NCBI GenBank assembly: GCA_021772705.1
Contig: JAJFLN010000491.1
Location: 1-14,514, forward strand
DNA: 14,514 bases
DNA from: Candidatus Cloacimonadota bacterium
GTDB lineage: Bacteria > Muiribacteriota > UBA6191 > JACPRK01
Direction: 5' to 3'
Under the pieces are notes generated by a model. It had not been told where the DNA came from. It searched no databases and saw only the letters and a list, made by a program, of their open reading frames with translations. How positions within the stretch are numbered: position 1 is the first letter of the stretch; each line of letters starts with the position of its first letter. The translations under genes were made by a program, and so were the position numbers. Positions 8,075-12,350 of the stretch are shown in pieces.

Positions 8075-8363
8075 CAGTTGGCACCCGGCGCTCTTCCCTG
8101 GGACGTACCGGTTGGCGTAAGGGCGGGCACCTGCCAGCGGAAGGTCATTGGCTGCGGCAGGCCGCCGTGTGATTACTCCGGCGATGTTACACCGAGTGGC
8201 GGGAGGAGACACATTGGACCCCGTGGTTGGGGGGAGAACCAGGGTCGTAGGCGGCTGGATCCGACGAGAGGCCGGATCAACTCCCGTTTCCGACGAGGTG
8301 GCCGAGCAATTGCATCACCAGAGTCTTCAAGAGCCAACGCGCTCTGCCTACCGTCCCATTCGT

Positions 8364-8368
8364 GGAGG
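8364..8368 (+). promoter_or_regulatory. Ribosome binding site GGAGG that fixes a GTG start at 8375
   Basis: A perfect GGAGG sits 6 bases before GTG 8375. It is the only strong ribosome site in this region and is directly followed by a signal peptide. It therefore decides the start of the secreted repeat protein against the in-frame ATG at 7904. Confidence 0.8.
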
Positions 8369-8374
8369 TGCTTC

Positions 8375-9304
8375 GTGTTCAAGATAGATACTATCCTGCC
8401 AGTCCTCGCCATCCTTTTCGCGCTGGTCCCCGTGATCTGCCCGCCTGGTCTACAGGCCGCTCCCAGAGGGCTGATCCGTTCCTCAGACTACTCGCAGATC
8501 TACTGGGTCGATCGTTTCGGTGTGAGCCACAACGTCTCCGACACCGGAATGATCCCAATCTACTTCAAGAACGACAGAATCAAGGAGATCGCCTGGGACG
8601 AGTGGATGAAGATCCCCAAGGGTGGCCCGATAACGGCGGGTACACCTCCCGAATTCTATAACACGTCGACGACTCGCATCAACCTCCGGGGAACAGGCAT
8701 TCCGAAACCCTTCAACGCCACGACCACCACCTCGTACCGAGCGGTCAGAACCAAACCGCTGGTGGAGACGAAGACCGTGACGACGCGCAGTGCTGGGCGC
8801 ATCACCTCGAAGGTGCTGAGGAACTACAGGGGCCCCCCGGAGGGGCGGCTGCATGTCGAGGTCACGACCCCCGAAGTCTCCCAGATCGGCCCCGCACGCA
8901 TTCCCAGTGTGGCAAGGCAGACGACAACGGTCAGCGGTCCGGTCAACAACCGGCGCACCGTCACGACCTACGGGACCCCTCCCCTGGGCCAGCAGAACAC
9001 GACAACCACCGTCACTGGCCCGGCAGGCAACAGCCGCTCGGTCACGACTTTCGGGACTCCTCCGCGTGACCCGAGGACCATGACGAGAACCGTTACCGGC
9101 CCGGCGGGCAACAGCCGCTCGGTCACCACCATCGGGACCCCTCCGCTAGACCGGAGGAGCACGACAACCACAGTCACCGGCCCGGCGGGCAACAGCCGCT
9201 CAGTCACCACCATCGGGACCCCTCCGCTTGACCAGAGGAGCACGACGACCACAGTCACCAGCCCCGGGGGCAACGAGCGCACGGTCACGACCTACTCCAA
9301 GTGA
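8375..9304 (+). CDS. Secreted Thr-rich protein with five 27-aa repeats, 309 aa
   Basis: The start is GTG 8375, set by GGAGG. The N-terminus is a clear signal peptide: basic start MFKID, hydrophobic core ILPVLAILFALVPVI, and likely cleavage after LQA (about residue 28). The Cys in VPVIC lacks the small residue of a lipobox, so I expect a soluble or surface-bound exported protein, not a lipoprotein. Residues about 29-90 form a possible small domain (RSSDYSQIYWVDRFG, IYFKNDRIKEIAWDEWMKI), loosely like short domains that precede surface repeats. Residues about 100-309 are Thr/Arg/Gly/Pro-rich and end in five copies of a 27-residue unit with core TVTGPAGNSRSVTT.GTPPLD. No catalytic motif is visible. 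The repeats suggest a structural, envelope or matrix role and many O-glycosylation-type Thr sites; this is inference. I do not recognise a named family. Confidence 0.85.
   Translation: MFKIDTILPVLAILFALVPVICPPGLQAAPRGLIRSSDYSQIYWVDRFGVSHNVSDTGMIPIYFKNDRIKEIAWDEWMKIPKGGPITAGTPPEFYNTSTTRINLRGTGIPKPFNATTTTSYRAVRTKPLVETKTVTTRSAGRITSKVLRNYRGPPEGRLHVEVTTPEVSQIGPARIPSVARQTTTVSGPVNNRRTVTTYGTPPLGQQNTTTTVTGPAGNSRSVTTFGTPPRDPRTMTRTVTGPAGNSRSVTTIGTPPLDRRSTTTTVTGPAGNSRSVTTIGTPPLDQRSTTTTVTSPGGNERTVTTYSK
8930..9304 (+). repeat. Five 81-bp tandem repeats in the secreted protein
   Basis: Units start at 8930, 9011, 9092, 9173 and 9254 (the last is 51 bp and ends at the stop codon). Spacing is exactly 81 bp with no gaps. 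Units 2-4 are nearly identical at DNA level over the GGCAACAGCCGCTC core; units 1 and 5 have diverged. This indicates recent duplication or homogenisation of the middle units. Confidence 0.95.
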
Positions 9305-9311
9305 CACGCCG

Positions 9312-9352
9312 CTTGGTCCCTGAGCCGCAGTGGCGACACCACTCGAACCAAG
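9312..9352 (+). terminator. Nested hairpin after the secreted protein gene
   Basis: CTTGGT (9312-9317) pairs with ACCAAG (9347-9352), and inside it AGTGG (9329-9333) pairs with CCACT (9339-9343). It starts 7 bases after the stop codon. There is no T-run, so it may be a Rho-independent-like end or only a stabilising structure. Confidence 0.35.
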
Positions 9353-9548
9353 ACGCGCTCCGGAGTCGACCTGTCGACCACGGAGACGATCCAGAGAATG
9401 CCGCGATAGGCGGCAATCCGTCGAAGCCGAAAGCAAGCCCCGGCGGAAACCCCTCGGCCTTCGCGGTCAGGTCGGGCGACCGACCCGGGGATTCAGTGTG
9501 ACATCTCGACCGCGTACATGCTCAAGTCTCGACTACGAAAGGATACTC

Positions 9549-9770
9549 ATGAAACTCCTGAAGCTACTCGCCGTCGTACTGATTGCCGTCGGCGTACTGG
9601 GGCTGGCCTACGGTCAGTTCAGCTACGTCAAGGATTCCCACGACGTCAAGCTCGGTCCGATCGAGATCACCGCTAACGAGAAGGAGACGGTGAACGTGCC
9701 CATTTGGGCCGGCATTTCATCGATCGTCGTAGGCACCACCCTGCTTTTGCTCAACCGCCAATCGGCCTGA
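9549..9770 (+). CDS. Small two-span membrane protein, 73 aa
   Basis: The start is ATG 9549, with AAAGGA 5 bases upstream; the longer in-frame reading from 9330 has no ribosome site and a non-protein-like composition. Two hydrophobic helices (about 3-22, LLKLLAVVLIAVGVLGLAYG, and about 52-69, IWAGISSIVVGTTLLLLN) flank a polar segment with FSYVKDSHDVKLGPIEITA and ETVNVP. This layout (GLAYG.FSY, then LGPIE.TA.E...V..P, then a second helix) matches a widespread family of 65-80-residue bacterial membrane proteins of unknown function that I know from general reading, but I will not give it a family number. Both helices probably place the polar loop on the outer face; this is inference. It has its own ribosome site 245 bp after the secreted protein gene, so it may be a separate transcript. 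Confidence 0.82.
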   Translation: MKLLKLLAVVLIAVGVLGLAYGQFSYVKDSHDVKLGPIEITANEKETVNVPIWAGISSIVVGTTLLLLNRQSA

Positions 9771-9828
9771 TGCTCGTGGGGTCTACCCCGGGGCGCTTGG
9801 TCGGGTGGAGACGGGCGCCGCCTCCCTG

Positions 9829-9846
9829 CGGGGCTGGGCTGCCCCG
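9829..9846 (+). terminator. GC hairpin downstream of the 73-aa membrane protein
   Basis: CGGGGC (9829-9834) pairs with GCCCCG (9841-9846) around a 6-base loop, 58 bases after the stop codon. A weakly T-containing stretch follows. Candidate terminator for the plus strand. Confidence 0.35.
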
Positions 9847-9961
9847 TGCTCGTAGGCCTCTTTAGACGACGACGGCCCTCGCTTTGGTCACGGTCAGAGG
9901 GGTTCCAGTTCTCGTTCTCTACCGGCCTGGCGCAGGCTTCGTCCGTCATGAGACGGTGAAG

Positions 9962-9979
9962 GCCGGGCTATCGCCCGGC
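9962..9979. terminator. Perfect 7-bp GC hairpin in the convergent stretch
   Basis: GCCGGGC (9962-9968) and GCCCGGC (9973-9979) form a perfect stem with the 4-base loop TATC. No T-run on either side. It may help end transcription from either direction. Confidence 0.3.
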
Positions 9980-10118
9980 GATCGGCACGAGCGAGCGCCC
10001 GGCAGCTCCTCGACTCCGCGAGGGCTTGACCCGGATTGGAACCGTGTAAAATGTCGTTCGCGAACAGCCGGGCTGCCCGTCAGTGCTGGATGACGCTGCC
10101 GTCTGGCGATTCGGATAC

Positions 10119-10155
10119 CGGGCAGCGCCGGCAGGTGGTTAACCGGCGCCGCCCG
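10119..10155 (-). terminator. Strong hairpin directly after the CsbD gene
   Basis: Arms 10119-10131 and 10143-10155 pair at 12 of 13 positions (one A/C mismatch) around an 11-base loop. The stem starts 6 bases after the CsbD stop codon in the direction of its transcription. No T-run follows. It is the most stable hairpin I found in the window and the likely end of the CsbD transcript. Confidence 0.5.
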
Positions 10156-10161
10156 AAGCGT

Positions 10162-10407
10162 TCATGGCCCGGTCTTCGTCCGGGACTTCTCGTCTTCAGC
10201 CTTCAAGTCATCGATATCCCGCGCGAAGCTGTCGATCTCCTTGTCCGCAATGTGCTTGGCAAGACCATATTTCTCTTGGAGCTGGCCATTGAGCACGTCC
10301 TTCTTGCCGGCGATGATCTCGAGATCATCGTCGGTGAGCTTGCCCCACTTTTGACGTATGCGTCCTTTGAGTTGCAACCAGTTTCCTTCGACTTGTTCCC
10401 AGTTCAT
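10162..10407 (-). CDS. CsbD-family stress protein, 81 aa
   Basis: A small, charged, soluble protein. The start is ATG 10407-10405 (MNWEQVEGNW), with AAAGGA about 7 bases upstream; the in-frame ATGs further upstream have no such site. The family signature is plain: MNWEQVEGNWLQLKGRI, then KWGKLTDDDLEIIAGK, then a Gln/Lys-rich helix QLQEKYGLAK. CsbD proteins are usually about 60-70 residues and are induced by general stress (sigma-B in Bacillus, other stress regulators elsewhere); their molecular role is unknown. This one carries about 15 extra residues at the C-terminus (DDLKAEDEKSRTKTGP), highly charged. It stands alone, with a strong hairpin after it. I see no clear promoter. Confidence 0.92.
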   Translation of the reverse strand: MNWEQVEGNWLQLKGRIRQKWGKLTDDDLEIIAGKKDVLNGQLQEKYGLAKHIADKEIDSFARDIDDLKAEDEKSRTKTGP

Positions 10408-10836
10408 GGCTTTTCCTTTCATCGTTCCTGCGATCGGTTGTCGCCGGTTGTGGAGACCGTTTCGGTTCAAGGCGGCCTGACGGTTGGTGCTGTCGCATGG
10501 CCGGTTGACGGGTTCTATCGAGAGGCCGGTGTGACACAGGGATCGTCATCAGACTTCTCAGGGGCCGCCGAAGATGTCCTGAAGATGGGATGCGAAACTG
10601 CGTAGTTATTCTTGCGCGGGTCCTCAGGCAACGCCCCGACCAGCGGAGCTTGTCAATCCGACTTGTGGTGTCGATTCGGGTCCCGTTGAGATCTTTGCTC
10701 GATTCGACTTCGGCCTGCCTCTCGCCGCCTGTGAAAGCTCGAATTCTCACGCCATTTCAGTGTTGCAATAAGTCGGCCAGTATGTTGTTCGAGCCCACAA
10801 ACAGATGAACTCGAGAGCATTGATCTGATCCTGATA

Positions 10837-10864
10837 GTTACAGTGTCTCCCTCTCGGGCACCCG
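10837..10864. repeat. Short dispersed repeat, copy 2 (match at 8045-8074)
   Basis: It starts with GTTACAGTGT like the copy at 8045 and continues with CCCTC, CGG and CACCCG in the same order. It lies about 90-115 bases before the glycine-zipper gene, in the same orientation as copy 1 relative to its downstream plus-strand gene. Confidence 0.35.
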
Positions 10865-10910
10865 GAGCGGCTGCTTCACGTGGCTGGGGAACGACAGCTC
10901 GAAGTGGCAC

Positions 10911-10951
10911 GGAGTGTGCACAATATCGGCTACCTAGAAAGGGAGTGTGCA
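10911..10951 (+). promoter_or_regulatory. Direct repeat GGAGTGTGCA around the glycine-zipper gene start
   Basis: The 10-mer GGAGTGTGCA occurs at 10911-10920 and 10942-10951, 31 bp apart (about three helical turns). The second copy covers the ribosome site and reaches to just before the GTG start. It could bind a regulator or be chance. Confidence 0.25.
10941..10945 (+). promoter_or_regulatory. Ribosome binding site that decides GTG 10953 as start
   Basis: AAAGGGAG ends at 10945. It is 7 bases before GTG 10953 but only 1 base before GTG 10947, so the second GTG is the better start. Confidence 0.65.
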
Positions 10952-10952
10952 T

Positions 10953-11312
10953 GTGAAGACTGAAGCTGGATTTTCGACTAAGGTACTGGCAGAGCAGGCC
11001 GCCCAGGTTCTCATCCGAGCCGGGGTCCCCCAGACCGCCATTCGACTCTGGAACATCATTCCCAAGGGTGAGCCCTCCGGGCCGAGTCCCGACTATGGCA
11101 AGGCGAAGACTGGGGCCGTTGCGGGGGCCGTGCTGGGAGGGCTGGAAGGCTTGGCGCTCGGCGCGGTCATCGGCGGCGCCCTGGACGCGTCGGCCGCTTC
11201 CGATCGCCGCATGCCGCTTCCCTCGGGCGTGCGGCTGGTGGTGGAGAACCCGCCATCTGGCGTCGATGTTACCGGCATTCTTCGCGAGTGCGGGGCCTGG
11301 CGAACGACCTGA
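10953..11312 (+). CDS. Glycine-zipper stress-type protein, 119 aa
   Basis: The start is GTG 10953 by the ribosome site (MKTEAGFSTKVLAEQAAQVL...). Residues 1-40 look like the beta-alpha unit of general-stress proteins of the YflT/17M kind (F.TK..AE.AA..L..AGV). The centre has a glycine zipper (GAVAGAVLGGLEGLALGAVIGGALD, about residues 49-73), a helix pattern that inserts in or packs against membranes. The C-terminus (VRLVVENPPSGVDVTGILRECGAW) looks like the closing beta-alpha part of the same fold (V.V.....A..IL...GA). By family knowledge this layout is common in stress-induced small proteins of unknown biochemistry. It is divergent from the CsbD gene, which fits a stress role for both. It ends 84 bp before the convergent GH130 gene. 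Confidence 0.75.
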   Translation: MKTEAGFSTKVLAEQAAQVLIRAGVPQTAIRLWNIIPKGEPSGPSPDYGKAKTGAVAGAVLGGLEGLALGAVIGGALDASAASDRRMPLPSGVRLVVENPPSGVDVTGILRECGAWRTT

Positions 11313-11352
11313 GGGCAGCGGCATGCGGAGTCTCTGACCTGGCCGGCTGTCC

Positions 11353-11370
11353 GGTTCGCATTGGCGAACC
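11353..11370. terminator. Perfect hairpin between two convergent genes
   Basis: GGTTCGC (11353-11359) and GCGAACC (11364-11370) form a perfect 7-bp stem with the 4-base loop ATTG. It lies midway in the 84-bp gap between the glycine-zipper gene (plus) and the GH130 gene (minus). No T-run on either side. A likely shared, two-way transcription end. Confidence 0.45.
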
Positions 11371-11396
11371 TGTTCTCGTACCTCCAGAGTCCCCAA

Positions 11397-12350
11397 TCAG
11401 CCGCCGGAGTTTGCGTCGAGCCAGGCGAGGAGCTGCCTTATGCTCCCGTGAGCGAGGGCCAGACAAGTGTCTGCCGCTCCATAGTAGAGGTTGATCGTAT
11501 CCCCGTCGGCTCCCAGCGTGTAGCCGCAGGGAAAAGTCACGTTGCCCACATCTCCTTCGAGTTCGTAGTCGGTTTCGGCGGCGAAGATCCACGGCTCGCC
11601 CCGCAACAAGCACAGCTCGGGCTTGTGGATATCGAAGAGGGCGAGGCCAAGTCGATAGAGACTTCCTGCAGCCGTGTGGCGGACGCCGTGGTAGATCATC
11701 AGCCAACCGCGAGAGGTCTCGATCAATGGCGGAGAGAGACCGATCTTATTTGCGTCCCACCACGCACCCTTCCGGGCCGGGAGCATCAATTTGTGGGTTC
11801 CCCAGTTGTGTAGGTCCGGTGAGTACGAGAGCCAGATATGGGATCCGGAATCGCCAGTTGGCCGGTGGACGAGGGCGAATTGTCCGCAGAACCGTCTGGG
11901 CAGGAGCGCCGCGTCCTTGTTGTCGGGCTGCATCACCAAGCCATAGCGTTCGAAGGTCCGAAAATCCTCGGTCATGGCGAGCCCAACGCCGGGCCCGCCC
12001 TTTCCAAATGCGGTATAGGTGACCGCGTATCGGCCTAGCTCCTCGATGAACGTGATTCGCGGGTCTTCGATGCCCCACAACTCCTCGGGATGATTTGCCG
12101 TGTCGGGCAAGAGCGTTGGTGGCTGGTCGATACTCCAGCCATCAACGCCGTTTGCGGAGCGGGCGGCGCAGAGGTGTGAATGTCCCCGGCGATCCTCGAC
12201 CCTGCAGAGGAGAAGGGTCGTGCCGTCCGGCAGCTTCGTGGCACCGGCATTGAAGACAGAATGGGCGGGATACGGCCAGCTCTCGGCGGTCAGGATGGGA
12301 TTCTTCTCGTGTCGATGAAAGAGTGTTTCGAACTCGCTGTGCCGGGTCAT
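11397..12350 (-). CDS. GH130-family glycoside phosphorylase/mannosidase, 317 aa
   Basis: A full-length GH130 enzyme by its motifs: NPIL (17-20), NAGATKL..G..LLLCRVEDRRG (34-56), GIEDPRIT (93-100) with the proposed catalytic acid Asp at D96, KDAALLPRR (145-153), WWDANKIGLSPPLIET (197-212), GWLMIYHGV (215-223), YRLGLALFD (232-240), then YELEGDVGNVTFPCG (262-276) and INLYYGAAD (286-294). GH130 enzymes cleave beta-mannosides, mostly by phosphorolysis to mannose 1-phosphate; some members hydrolyse. The exact substrate cannot be read here. The segment GLSPPL replaces the usual GGPPPI-like stretch, perhaps hinting at a less-studied subfamily. No signal peptide, so cytoplasmic. Its ATG overlaps the stop of the upstream GT4-glycosidase gene (ATGA, 12347-12350), so the two proteins are made together and probably act on the same sugar. 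Confidence 0.92.
   Translation of the reverse strand: MTRHSEFETLFHRHEKNPILTAESWPYPAHSVFNAGATKLPDGTTLLLCRVEDRRGHSHLCAARSANGVDGWSIDQPPTLLPDTANHPEELWGIEDPRITFIEELGRYAVTYTAFGKGGPGVGLAMTEDFRTFERYGLVMQPDNKDAALLPRRFCGQFALVHRPTGDSGSHIWLSYSPDLHNWGTHKLMLPARKGAWWDANKIGLSPPLIETSRGWLMIYHGVRHTAAGSLYRLGLALFDIHKPELCLLRGEPWIFAAETDYELEGDVGNVTFPCGYTLGADGDTINLYYGAADTCLALAHGSIRQLLAWLDANSGG

Larger units (their letters stand above)
7725..8374. other. Gene-poor 650-bp stretch between divergent genes
   Basis: This lies between the start of the large kinase (minus) and the secreted repeat protein (plus). It should hold both promoters, but I found no convincing -35/-10 pair on either strand. It is open in the plus frame that leads into the secreted protein (from 7904), but that translation is Arg/Pro-rich, has no ribosome site and lies before a clear signal peptide, so I do not call it coding. 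Around 8045-8170, translations in two plus frames faintly resemble the N-terminal part of ISL3-type transposases (for example HLPAEGHWLR or GALPWDVPVGVRAG). This could be a decayed insertion-sequence scrap, with low confidence. Positions 8045-8074 also match 10837-10864. Confidence 0.5.
9771..10161. other. Gene-free stretch between convergent genes
   Basis: A 391-bp stretch between the ends of the 73-aa gene (plus) and the CsbD gene (minus). Open frames here have no ribosome site and an Arg/Pro/Ser-rich, shadow-like composition. The only structure I see is three GC-rich hairpins (9829-9846, 9962-9979, 10119-10155), as expected where two transcripts end. Confidence 0.6.
10408..10952. other. 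545-bp gene-free stretch between divergent genes
   Basis: This lies between the starts of the CsbD gene (minus) and the glycine-zipper gene (plus), so it holds both control regions. I see no convincing promoter pair. Open frames here lack ribosome sites and look like shadows. Two repeats stand out: 10837-10864 matches 8045-8074, and GGAGTGTGCA occurs at 10911-10920 and again at 10942-10951 over the ribosome site. A palindrome TGTGCACA (10915-10922) overlaps the first of these. Confidence 0.5.

Noticed and set aside
7904..8374. In-frame upstream extension of the secreted repeat protein (ATG at 7904).
   Set aside because: No ribosome site, Arg/Pro-rich composition, and it would bury a clear signal peptide that follows a GGAGG and GTG at 8375.
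8396..8460. Possible lipoprotein signal in the secreted protein (Cys in VPVIC).
   Set aside because: The residue before Cys is Ile, not Gly, Ala or Ser, and a normal signal-peptidase site (LQA) follows.
9400..9470. A purine-rich, GC-rich leader before the 73-aa gene that at first looked like a riboswitch.
   Set aside because: I could not fit it to any riboswitch core I know (cyclic di-GMP, cobalamin, glycine, SAM); no conserved pairing pattern was found.
10036..10605. A 189-codon plus-strand open frame opposite the CsbD gene.
   Set aside because: CsbD on the minus strand is unmistakable and this frame has no ribosome site.
10653..11396. A 247-codon minus-strand open frame over the glycine-zipper gene and its upstream region.
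   Set aside because: The plus-strand gene has a ribosome site and a recognisable fold pattern; the minus translation is low-complexity and has no start signal.
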